NCBI GenBank assembly: GCA_030834045.1
Contig: JAURFZ010000043.1
Location: 1-10,931, forward strand
Length of the DNA: 10,931 nt
Source of the DNA: Burkholderiales bacterium
GTDB lineage: Bacteria; Pseudomonadota; Gammaproteobacteria; Burkholderiales; Burkholderiaceae_A
Direction of reading: 5' to 3'
Below are positions 1-5,892 of this stretch, piece by piece. A model generated the notes under the pieces. It searched no databases. It was not told the origin of the DNA and saw only the letters and a list, made by a program, of their open reading frames with translations. Both the position numbers and the translations under genes were made by a program. Position 1 is the stretch's first letter; each line of letters opens with the position of its first letter.

Positions 1-962
1 TCCACAAGGCTTACCGTGATACCCAAAAGGCCCACCTGAACCGCAGCAGGCTCAAGCCCCACCTGTTGAGCCCAGCCCACAAGCCAACGTGGCGCCGGGG
101 CTCGGCCTTTCGAAGGCTCGGGCCTTGGGGGCTCTTGCATAAAGGAGCCCATATCGCTCACCTCAACCTCAAGCCTGTAGCCTGCCGTCTCAGAAGACCT
201 TCCTAGCAGCCTTTGTTCATAAAGACTTCGTGACCCAAGCCCTGCCGGGCTTGCCGGTGCGGCGCTAAAGCGCCAGCCCGTCTGAGAGGACAATAATTTT
301 TGAAAATCGGGATCCAGGGTCTGAGCCATCACCTGAAGCTGATGGTCACTGAAGTACTCGCCGCCCTTGCCTGCATGAACTTTAAAATACGCATGACGAA
401 GGAACTTGGTGGCCTCAGGGCCGCAGTCCTGAGGTAAAGCCTCTGCGGAGACATCGTTCACATCCACCGACGTCTCACCCAGGTATTCGTTGACTCGGAT
501 GCCTCGAACCTGGGCCAGTGAGTCAAAACGGTTTGACTCGTATAGCTGACCTTTTTCATCAAGCCATGCCAAAGACCTCACCCGAACACCCGCCTTCTGA
601 GCAGACTCTACAAGCTTGCTACGAATTGCATCCAGGGTGGTGGACTGCGCCCGTGCGCTTGGTTGTGGTGTGCCCGGTTTGTCGGTGGGCTCCACATTCT
701 TTGGATGCGCCTTCTTTTTTACAGGCTTCGCCTTAGGAACAGGGGCAAGGAGAACCCGAGACTCAGGCGACATCGATGGGTTGAAGGTCTGCGGGCCCGA
801 GAACGACGAGGCGGGAGCCAACAAGGCGCGCCCACCTTCAGAAAGACTAGGGTTGAACTGAGGGATCGCAAGGGCTTGGGCATAGACAGCCCAGGGAACA
901 AGGCCCATCGCAACAAAAGCCACTGACGTTCGCAAGGTGGTTCTCAAGCCATGGCGCCACAT
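1..962 (-). CDS. flgT: FlgT-like flagellar H-ring protein (partial, C-terminus off the left edge)
   Basis: The frame is open from 962 to base 1, giving 320 codons without a stop; the C-terminal end lies outside the window. In Vibrio, FlgT is a periplasmic protein of the H-ring around the polar motor and is needed for stator assembly. I chose the ATG at 962 because AGAAGGG precedes it by about 6 nt and it opens directly on a signal peptide (basic start, hydrophobic core about 13-28, cleavage likely near AQA at 28-30). In-frame ATGs at 968 and 980 are possible but worse placed. Residues about 109-171 resemble the FlgT N-domain: a helix, then the pattern RVRS...G.L..SNR..SLAQVRGIRV. A Cys at 180 followed by a hydrophobic, helix-rich stretch fits the start of the middle domain. 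Residues 31-105 are low-complexity and Pro/Lys-rich, with a duplicated FNPS..LLAP unit, and are not typical. Position just after flgP supports the call. The similarity was judged by eye, so the family name is moderately secure. Confidence 0.6.
   Translation of the reverse strand, partial: MWRHGLRTTLRTSVAFVAMGLVPWAVYAQALAIPQFNPSLSEGGRALLAPASSFSGPQTFNPSMSPESRVLLAPVPKAKPVKKKAHPKNVEPTDKPGTPQPSARAQSTTLDAIRSKLVESAQKAGVRVRSLAWLDEKGQLYESNRFDSLAQVRGIRVNEYLGETSVDVNDVSAEALPQDCGPEATKFLRHAYFKVHAGKGGEYFSDHQLQVMAQTLDPDFQKLLSSQTGWRFSAAPASPAGLGSRSLYEQRLLGRSSETAGYRLEVEVSDMGSFMQEPPRPEPSKGRAPAPRWLVGWAQQVGLEPAAVQVGLLGITVSLV
741..857 (-). repeat. Tandem 24-residue duplication in the FlgT-like protein
   Basis: Directly after the signal peptide of the FlgT-like protein, the pattern F-N-P-S-[LM]-S-x3-R-x-L-L-A-P occurs at residues 36-50 and again at 60-74, a spacing of 24 residues (72 bp). 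Both copies are in the reading frame. This is a protein-level repeat within the Pro/Ser-rich segment; function unknown. Confidence 0.7.
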
Positions 963-981
963 AAACATCCCTTCTCTCATC

Positions 982-1009
982 AGGGGCCTCACTTGACGCG
1001 AAGACCCCT
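982..1009 (-). other. Short inverted repeat between flgP and the FlgT-like gene
   Basis: In the 53-nt gap, AGGGGTC and GGCCCCT (minus strand) can pair over seven positions with one G-T wobble and a 14-nt loop. No T-run follows, so it is unlikely to be an intrinsic terminator. It could affect mRNA stability or FlgT translation; evidence is weak. Confidence 0.3.
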
Positions 1010-1015
1010 CGTGAT

Positions 1016-1585
1016 TTATCGAGACCTTACCGAGGCCAGTTGCTGCAAGTAGAGGCTACGAATGTCATCGACCACAGCTGCATCGAGTGCCATGGTGGTC
1101 TCGTAGGTGTCATCGCCTACAGGCGTGATGCTAACAAGCGTGGCACCGTAAATGACGCCTTCAACCTTGGCGCGGAAGCTGTCGCTTTGAACCACCATGT
1201 CGGCCACGGTTGTGGTGGCATCAAGGTACTGACCGTAAACCTGCTCGGTTAGGGCGCGATAGGCATCGAGCTTCGAGGCCCGAATGGCCAGAAGGCGTTG
1301 CTGGGCGGGCAGCCGATGGTTCTGCACGCTGACTACGGCGTAGCCCGTGGCGGTCATGGACTGACGGCGTTCAATCATGGATTGAACAAGACCACTGGGA
1401 CTGGGAGGGGCCTTGGCCTTGGCCGTGGCCGCAGCCTTGGCTGCTTCAAGCTCGGCCTCCATCTTGGGGTCTGCCTTCACTATGGGAGGCACATTCCCGT
1501 TCATGGAAGGCCCGCTTGCACAGCCTGCTATCGTAAGAGCGGCAAAGCCTGTGACAATGGATACGACGAGATTGTTGCGCTTCAT
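1016..1585 (-). CDS. flgP: FlgP, LPP20-family flagellar outer-membrane lipoprotein
   Basis: A 189-residue lipoprotein of the FlgP/LPP20 family. In Vibrio, FlgP forms the outer H-ring disk beneath the outer membrane, and in Campylobacter the large basal disk, so it acts at the periplasmic face of the outer membrane around the motor. The sequence shows a type II signal peptide with lipobox TIAGC (lipidated Cys22). An Ala/Lys-rich tether covers about 40-65. The LPP20 core is about 75-175, with GYAVVSVQN, then QRLLAIRASKLDAYRALTEQ, then VEGVIYGATLVSI and YETTMALD. The start is backed by GAGGGA about 8 nt upstream. It is the first gene of a two-gene minus-strand unit, with 53 nt to the FlgT-like start, and it diverges from the sigma-54 activator across 116 nt. 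The length and motifs are normal for the family, so the identification is firm. Confidence 0.9.
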   Translation of the reverse strand: MKRNNLVVSIVTGFAALTIAGCASGPSMNGNVPPIVKADPKMEAELEAAKAAATAKAKAPPSPSGLVQSMIERRQSMTATGYAVVSVQNHRLPAQQRLLAIRASKLDAYRALTEQVYGQYLDATTTVADMVVQSDSFRAKVEGVIYGATLVSITPVGDDTYETTMALDAAVVDDIRSLYLQQLASVRSR

Positions 1586-1701
1586 AATCTTTCCCTCTGA
1601 AGTTGTCGACCCGAAGATGGGATAGTTATTAATTCGACCTCGGCACCGGATGCTTTAATCCAAGGAGCCGAAATTCCCGTAAACTCAAAGCTCTGCATAC
1701 A
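1586..1701. promoter_or_regulatory. Divergent intergenic region between flgP and the sigma-54 activator
   Basis: These 116 nt separate divergent genes and should hold promoters for both. The middle is AT-rich (TAGTTATTAATT near 1624-1635) and flanked by two similar CGACC motifs near 1608 and 1635. I found no convincing -35/-10 pair and no GG/GC-spaced sigma-54 element. An AAGGAG at 1662-1667 is not placed for any in-frame start. The promoter role is inferred from gene arrangement alone. Confidence 0.4.
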
Positions 1702-2922
1702 TTGGGAGCACCAAGTTCCGTGAGCCTTGACGCAATAATCGGGCGCAGCGAAACCATCTTAAGTCTAAAGCGGCTTATCGAGTCCGTTGCCCAGTCGGAC
1801 GCAACCGTATTGGTTACTGGCGAAAGCGGCACCGGCAAAGAGCTGGTTGCGCACGCCCTGCACGACTATTCCCAGCGTGCAGCCAAGCGGTTCGTGCCGG
1901 TGAACTGCGGGGCCATTCCCAAAGACCTTATTGAAAGCGAGCTTTTCGGTCACCGTAAGGGGGCATTCACGGGGGCCATCTCCGACCGCATGGGTCGCTT
2001 TGAACTTGCCCAAGACGGCACCCTCTTCCTTGATGAAATTGGCGACCTGCCCCTCGATATGCAGGTCAAGCTTCTGCGCGTGCTGCAAGAGCGAAGCGTG
2101 GACCCCATTGGGTCAAATAAGCCCATCGACATAAACGTGCGCGTGGTGGCTGCCACGCATAAAGACCTTGAGCTTGAGGTACAAACAGGTCGTTTTCGTG
2201 AAGACTTGTACTACCGCCTGAATGTTCTTCCGGTAACCACGCCGCCTCTGCGCGATCGGCCTGAAGACATCGCGGCCCTTTGCGAGCACTTTGCCAGGGT
2301 GCATGCCAACCCCAACAAACGGCCCATCGAACTCTCTGAGCGTCTGATGCACGAGCTGCACAGTTACCCCTGGCCAGGCAACATTCGTGAGCTCTCAAAC
2401 CTTATGGCCCGCTTCAGCGCGCTCTTTCCGGGCAAGTCCATTTGCTACACCGACATTCCTGCCATGATGCTTCCCAAGGGCCTGCGCGACAGGCTTTTGG
2501 AGGGTGCCGCAGACGCCCCAGCAGCCAAGGACCCCCCAGTTCCAGCACCCTTAGTCTCTGACGAAAGCCGTCATACCGACAATCTCACGCTAGACCCCTG
2601 CAATGACGAATCGGAGCCGGTTCACCTTGAAGCGGTCGATGCATCAAGCCTCATGCCAGAGGTTCTCGGCCCCGCCGACTACAACCCCATCGAAGACCTA
2701 ATTGCCCTGGCCCAGGGCACGCCGTTGCCTGCTCTGGATTCCATTCCACTGAAGCAGCGGATTGCGGAGCTTGAAAAAACACTAATTGAGCAGGCGTTGC
2801 AACAGGCAGACGGCAATGTCTCGCAGACGGCTCGCATTCTGGCTATTCAGCGAACAACGCTGATTGAAAAGATTAATAAGTACAACCTCAAGGCGCAGGC
2901 CGACGAACCCTCCACGGCTTAA
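1702..2922 (+). CDS. FleQ/FlrA-like sigma-54 activator lacking an N-terminal sensory domain
   Basis: A 406-residue enhancer-binding protein for sigma-54 RNA polymerase. The AAA+ domain begins almost at once: Walker A GESGTGKE at 40-47, the sigma-54 contact loop GAFTGA at 87-92, Walker B TLFLDE at 107-112, then the YPWPGNIREL segment. A Fis-type helix-turn-helix lies at about 361-396 and ends RTTLIEKINKYNL, the ending seen in FleQ/FlrA, which suggests flagellar control. The linker at about 265-350 is acidic and low-complexity. No receiver or FleQ N-domain is present: an in-frame TAA at 1630-1632 blocks a longer product. The start is unsure: TTG at 1702 has no clear ribosome site, while GTG at 1720 has GGGAG 11 nt upstream and would remove only six residues. 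It diverges from flgP and converges on pomB with one base between stop codons. It could be a FlrC/FlgR relative rather than FlrA; the ATPase and DNA-binding roles are secure. Confidence 0.88.
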   Translation: MGAPSSVSLDAIIGRSETILSLKRLIESVAQSDATVLVTGESGTGKELVAHALHDYSQRAAKRFVPVNCGAIPKDLIESELFGHRKGAFTGAISDRMGRFELAQDGTLFLDEIGDLPLDMQVKLLRVLQERSVDPIGSNKPIDINVRVVAATHKDLELEVQTGRFREDLYYRLNVLPVTTPPLRDRPEDIAALCEHFARVHANPNKRPIELSERLMHELHSYPWPGNIRELSNLMARFSALFPGKSICYTDIPAMMLPKGLRDRLLEGAADAPAAKDPPVPAPLVSDESRHTDNLTLDPCNDESEPVHLEAVDASSLMPEVLGPADYNPIEDLIALAQGTPLPALDSIPLKQRIAELEKTLIEQALQQADGNVSQTARILAIQRTTLIEKINKYNLKAQADEPSTA

Positions 2923-2931
2923 ATCAGCCGT
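2914..2931. other. Palindrome spanning the stop codons of the sigma-54 activator and pomB
   Basis: ACGGCT, a 6-nt loop and AGCCGT form a perfect 6-bp stem. The loop and arm contain the activator's TAA (2920-2922) and pomB's TGA (2924-2926, minus strand). No T-run follows on either strand, so termination by this hairpin alone would be weak. It could be a minimal bidirectional transcript end or chance. Confidence 0.35.
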
Positions 2932-4336
2932 CAACAATAATTTCAATACGCCGATTTTTGGCTCGGCCTGCGGCCGTGGTGTTGACATCCACTGGGCGTG
3001 TATCGGCATGGCCACTGACGCTGATGCGGCTCATGGCAACACCAGCCCGCTGGGCCATGAAATCGGCTACGGCCGAGGAGCGGGCGGCGGATAAATCCCA
3101 GTTCGATTTAAACCGCTCGTTCATGACCACCGGAACGTTGTCGGTGTGGCCCTCGATCTTCACTTGGCCATTGCCCGAGGCTACAGTTTTGCCCACCTTT
3201 TCAAGCAAGGGCAGAAAGGTCTGCTGCAACTCGGAGCGGCCACTGACAAACGAACCTTGCTCAGCCAGACGAATGACAATCTTCATGCCGTCTCGGAAGA
3301 CCTCGGCCTGCCCATTGGCAATTTCTTTGGCTAGGTCGGACTGAATTTGCTGCAGCCGGTTGGCCACCTCGGCCTCACTGGCACCTGCGGCACCTGCTGC
3401 ACCCGCCTTTGTTCCGGCCTGACCAGTGGCCCCGCCGGCCCCTTCGGCCTGGGCGCCTGCCGCGCGAACCTCCACCTGAGCGGTAATTTGCGACTGAACC
3501 TGGGCCACCTTGGCAAAAATTTCAATGGTTTCTTGCGGCACAACGCCTGCGGTCGATTCGCCCTTCTCGCCCGTTCCACCTCCGGCAGACGATTCGCCCT
3601 TCTCAGCCGCACCCGCCATCTTCGCGCCCTGCTCGCCACCGCCTGCACTGGATTCTCCCTTCGCGCCGCCTCCTGCTGCCTGCGCACCCTGAGTGCCCGC
3701 ACCACCGCCTTGGCCCTGGTCTTTACCCACAGGGGGGTTCATCTGCACAACCACCTTCTTGCCCTCGGCCTTCACTTCAACAAGGCCCTTGGCGATTTCT
3801 TGAGCAAGGGCCTTCTCCACGGCCTTGGCCTGCGCCTGGGTCTCTGGGTCGGGACGTGGATCTTCGGTTTTAGTCTCCGTCTTTAACTCGACATTTTCCA
3901 ATCGGTCGTTGGTGGTGTCCTGACGAATTGTGTCAACGACAGTAGGCTGGGACACGGCCGGGGAAAACTGCTGGGCAATAAGACTTGTGGCCTTAGGCGA
4001 CTCAACCGTTGGAATAAGGCGCTGCACTCCGAACGAGTTTTTTAACGAGCCCGAAATCTGCTTGAACTTCGGGACGTTCATTTCCGCAAACGACAAAATA
4101 AGAACGAAGAAGGCCATGAGCAGCGTGGCCATGTCGGCAAAGGTGGCCATCCAGGCGGGAGCACCTACAGGAGGGCATTCCGGGCATTCTTCGCACTTGG
4201 TCTCCTCTTCCTCTGCAGCCGCAGGCGCCTCTTCGGCGGGGGCCTCTTCAACCGGCGGCGGTGGCGCAGGCGCTTCGGCCTCGGCACCCTCGGCCTTGAC
4301 CTCTTCATCTTCTGGCTTTTTGTCTTCGTCTGCCAT
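2924..4336 (-). CDS. pomB: PomB/MotB-type flagellar stator protein with enlarged periplasmic linker
   Basis: At 470 residues this is much longer than usual PomB/MotB proteins (about 300). It pairs with PomA to form the ion channel and anchors the stator to peptidoglycan. Residues 1-47 are an acidic, Pro/Ala-rich cytoplasmic extension. Cys48, Cys51 and Cys54 precede a PomB-like PPVGAPAW. The single transmembrane segment is about 62-84 with the expected ion-carrying Asp68 in TFAD. The following EMNVPKFKQISGSLKNSFGV is typical of PomB and contains the plug region. Residues 201-321 are Gly/Ala/Gln-rich with three KGES[ST]AG units. The OmpA-like peptidoglycan-binding domain is about 355-470, with EGHTDNVPV, LSAARS and NRRIEI. 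Helix-strand units at about 165-198 and 322-357 look duplicated, with a partial third at about 269-294. The ribosome site is a modest AAGAGA. It lies 82 nt after pomA, an unusually wide gap containing a stem-loop. Confidence 0.92.
   Translation of the reverse strand: MADEDKKPEDEEVKAEGAEAEAPAPPPPVEEAPAEEAPAAAEEEETKCEECPECPPVGAPAWMATFADMATLLMAFFVLILSFAEMNVPKFKQISGSLKNSFGVQRLIPTVESPKATSLIAQQFSPAVSQPTVVDTIRQDTTNDRLENVELKTETKTEDPRPDPETQAQAKAVEKALAQEIAKGLVEVKAEGKKVVVQMNPPVGKDQGQGGGAGTQGAQAAGGGAKGESSAGGGEQGAKMAGAAEKGESSAGGGTGEKGESTAGVVPQETIEIFAKVAQVQSQITAQVEVRAAGAQAEGAGGATGQAGTKAGAAGAAGASEAEVANRLQQIQSDLAKEIANGQAEVFRDGMKIVIRLAEQGSFVSGRSELQQTFLPLLEKVGKTVASGNGQVKIEGHTDNVPVVMNERFKSNWDLSAARSSAVADFMAQRAGVAMSRISVSGHADTRPVDVNTTAAGRAKNRRIEIIVDG
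3554..3664 (-). repeat. Short direct repeats encoding the KGES[ST]AG units of PomB
   Basis: A 15-nt motif (plus strand CGATTCGCCCTTCTC) occurs at 3554-3568 and 3590-3604, 36 bp apart, with a diverged copy at 3651-3664. In the pomB frame they encode the KGESS/KGEST segments at residues 226, 246 and 258. This is a coding repeat in a disordered linker and a likely site of length variation. Confidence 0.7.
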
Positions 4337-4360
4337 ACCGTCTCTTAAGTTTTAGCCTGC

Positions 4361-4409
4361 CTGCGGGAGCGAGACCCCCAAAGAACCAGGGGTGCTCGCA
4401 GTTTTTTTT
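4361..4409 (+). terminator. Terminator-like hairpin between pomA and pomB, oriented on the plus strand
   Basis: CTGC (4361-4364), GAGC (4367-4370) and ACCCC (4374-4378) pair with GGGGT (4389-4393), GCTC (4394-4397) and GCAG (4398-4401), leaving small bulges and a loop of about ten bases. Eight T residues follow at 4402-4409. This is the shape of an intrinsic terminator read left to right, opposite to pomA and pomB. On the pomA-pomB transcript the hairpin follows an A-run and is not a conventional terminator. It could stop antisense transcription or act as an mRNA-processing or stability element. Confidence 0.45.
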
Positions 4410-4418
4410 GCCTACCCG

Positions 4419-5177
4419 TTAGCCTTTAATGGCCTCAAGCTTGGCCTGATCTTTGGGCGCCACATAGCCCGCCAGAACGTCGGGTAAGAGCCTAGGGTTG
4501 CCGCCACTGGCGATAAACATGAGGGCCTCAACAATAAGCTGGTTGTTGAGGTCAACCTTGGCATCGTTGTTCACCACCTTCTGAATTACGGGAATGGCAA
4601 TCATGTTGGCAATAACCGCGCCATACATGGTTGTTAACAATGCCACCGCAAAGGCAGGGCCAATAGACTTCGGGTCAGACATGTTACCCAACATAATGAC
4701 AAGGCCCACGAGCGTTCCGATCATGCCCATGGCAGGGGCCACTTCCTTAATAGACTCCCAGACAAGCTTGGCAAGCCCCGCCTGGTATTTCACCTGCGCG
4801 GCCTCGATCTCCATGGACTTCTGAATGAGCTTGGCATCGGTGCCATCAACCATCATGCGCACACCCTTGGCCAGAAACTTGTTGGCAATGTCTTGGCCTT
4901 CCAGGGCGATCATGCCGTCCTTCTTGGCAATCGTTCCAAGCTCAACAAGCTTTTCAATAAGCTCAACCGGTGTTTCGGCCTTGAACTTAATAGTCTTTAG
5001 AGCGTAGGAAATGGCGCCAATGAATTCGGGAATGGACGATCGTGCCAAAACAACAAATGCAGTGCCCACGACCACGATGAGAATGGACGGGACATCAATA
5101 AACGGCCCAGGGTCGCCCATGGCCGAAACCACCATGAAAAATGCCCCTGCAAGACCAACGATCGTTGCGATATCCAT
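4419..5177 (-). CDS. pomA: PomA/MotA-type flagellar stator protein
   Basis: A 252-residue inner-membrane stator subunit that, with PomB, conducts ions and applies force to FliG. It resembles sodium-type PomA more than E. coli MotA: a short MDIATIVGLAG start, FIDVPSILIVVVG in TM2 with Asp28 at the place of PomA Asp31, and the strongly conserved PAMGMIGTLVGLVIML (about 148-163) in TM3. DPKSIGPAFAVALLTTMYGA leads into TM4 (about 176-198). The cytoplasmic loop carries the charged pair Lys85-Lys86 and Glu93 where FliG-contacting residues lie in the family. Length is normal. The start has a strong GAGGAG about 10 nt upstream. It is the first gene of the pomA-pomB unit and diverges from the DUF1566 lipoprotein gene across 74 nt. 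Sodium rather than proton use is inferred from family resemblance. Confidence 0.93.
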   Translation of the reverse strand: MDIATIVGLAGAFFMVVSAMGDPGPFIDVPSILIVVVGTAFVVLARSSIPEFIGAISYALKTIKFKAETPVELIEKLVELGTIAKKDGMIALEGQDIANKFLAKGVRMMVDGTDAKLIQKSMEIEAAQVKYQAGLAKLVWESIKEVAPAMGMIGTLVGLVIMLGNMSDPKSIGPAFAVALLTTMYGAVIANMIAIPVIQKVVNNDAKVDLNNQLIVEALMFIASGGNPRLLPDVLAGYVAPKDQAKLEAIKG

Positions 5178-5251
5178 AGCCTACAAACTCCTCTGCGGTT
5201 AAATCACTCGCGTATAGTAAAGTCAGAATCGACCAATCATTTGAAGACTTG
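5178..5251. promoter_or_regulatory. Divergent intergenic region between pomA and the DUF1566 lipoprotein gene
   Basis: Seventy-four nucleotides must contain the start signals of two divergent genes. On the plus strand TATAGT (5213-5218) is a good -10 hexamer match for the lipoprotein gene, but no acceptable -35 lies 16-18 nt upstream. On the minus strand TACTAT is a possible -10 for pomA, again without a clear -35. No recognisable sigma-28 or sigma-54 element was found by eye. Confidence 0.35.
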
Positions 5252-5806
5252 ATGACCAGCCACCGTGCATTAAAGCGTTTCTGGCAATTTGGACTTTGCG
5301 CAGCTTGCGTCTTTGGTTTACTAGGCTGTGCGGAATCTCTTCGGCAGACGCCTGCATGCGATGCCTATTTTACTGCCGGAGACATGGGCAGGTTCAAGCT
5401 TCAAAGCCCTGAAGTCGTCAAGGATACTGCATCTCAGTTGCTCTGGTACCGCTGTGCAGCAGGCATGGCATGGCTCGATGATGCCTGCGTGGGGGACCCC
5501 GCCGAACTCTCCTTTGAAGAGGCCCAAAATTATGCGGCAGAGTTCTCCAAGGCCTCGGGGAAAACCTGGCGAGTTCCAAGTTACGAGGAACTAAAAGACC
5601 TGGCCGAAACCAAATGCGACAACCCCGCGTTTAACCCTACAGCCTTTCCCAACCTGCCCATTGAAAACCTCTGGACAACCACAGCCCAACTGGGCTCCCC
5701 CTGGCAGGCCTGCACGGTCTACTCTTTCACTGGTGTTGGCCACTGCCGCACCCGGCGCACTCAGCCCCTGATGTTTCTGTTGGTTCACGACCCTAAAAAG
5801 CCTTAG
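5252..5806 (+). CDS. DUF1566 (Lcl C-terminal-like) domain lipoprotein
   Basis: A predicted lipoprotein of 184 residues. I chose the ATG at 5252 over the TTG immediately before it; GAAG lies about 5 nt upstream. The signal peptide ends in a lipobox FGLLGC with lipidated Cys26. The rest fits a single DUF1566-type domain: DTASQLLWYRC near the start, the helix FEEAQNYAAEF, the signature WRVPSYEELKDL, and a late WTTTAQ strand. Six or more cysteines after the lipid anchor suggest disulfides in the periplasm. DUF1566 domains resemble FGE-sulfatase/C-type lectin-like folds and are frequent in secreted proteins without known enzymatic role. The gene is alone on the plus strand between two minus-strand flagellar units and diverges from pomA. 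Whether it serves the flagellum is not shown. Confidence 0.72.
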   Translation: MTSHRALKRFWQFGLCAACVFGLLGCAESLRQTPACDAYFTAGDMGRFKLQSPEVVKDTASQLLWYRCAAGMAWLDDACVGDPAELSFEEAQNYAAEFSKASGKTWRVPSYEELKDLAETKCDNPAFNPTAFPNLPIENLWTTTAQLGSPWQACTVYSFTGVGHCRTRRTQPLMFLLVHDPKKP

Positions 5807-5849
5807 CCCTGCGGGTCAGTTCCGAGCAGTCTCTGCAAGGGGTGCGGAA

Positions 5850-5882
5850 AGGCGGGGCCTAAGTTCAAGGGCCTTTGCCTTA
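5850..5882. terminator. Probable bidirectional terminator hairpin between convergent genes
   Basis: AAGGC-GG-GGCC (5850-5860) can pair with GGCC-TTT-GCCTT (5871-5882) around a 10-nt loop, with the central GG opposite TTT allowing G-T pairs. It sits in the 86-nt gap between the stop codons of the lipoprotein gene and the coiled-coil gene. The T-runs on either side are poor, so this is a candidate based on position and stem strength. Confidence 0.45.
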
Positions 5883-5892
5883 AGCAAATCGT

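Noticed and set aside
518..926. Several small plus-strand open frames near the left end
   Set aside because: They overlap one another and lie opposite a continuous 320-codon minus-strand frame with signal peptide and ribosome site.
3347..3886. A 179-codon plus-strand open frame opposite pomB
   Set aside because: It is a shadow of the Gly/Ala-rich pomB linker. It has no ribosome site and no recognisable domain, while the opposite frame encodes a clear PomB.
4361..4409. Reading the T8 hairpin as the normal terminator of pomA
   Set aside because: The T-run is on the plus strand; in the pomA transcript it is an A-run lying before the hairpin, so the polarity is wrong.
5190..5218. A complete sigma-70 promoter for the DUF1566 gene
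   Set aside because: TATAGT is a good -10, but the bases 16-18 nt upstream do not resemble a -35 element, so only a low-confidence region is reported.
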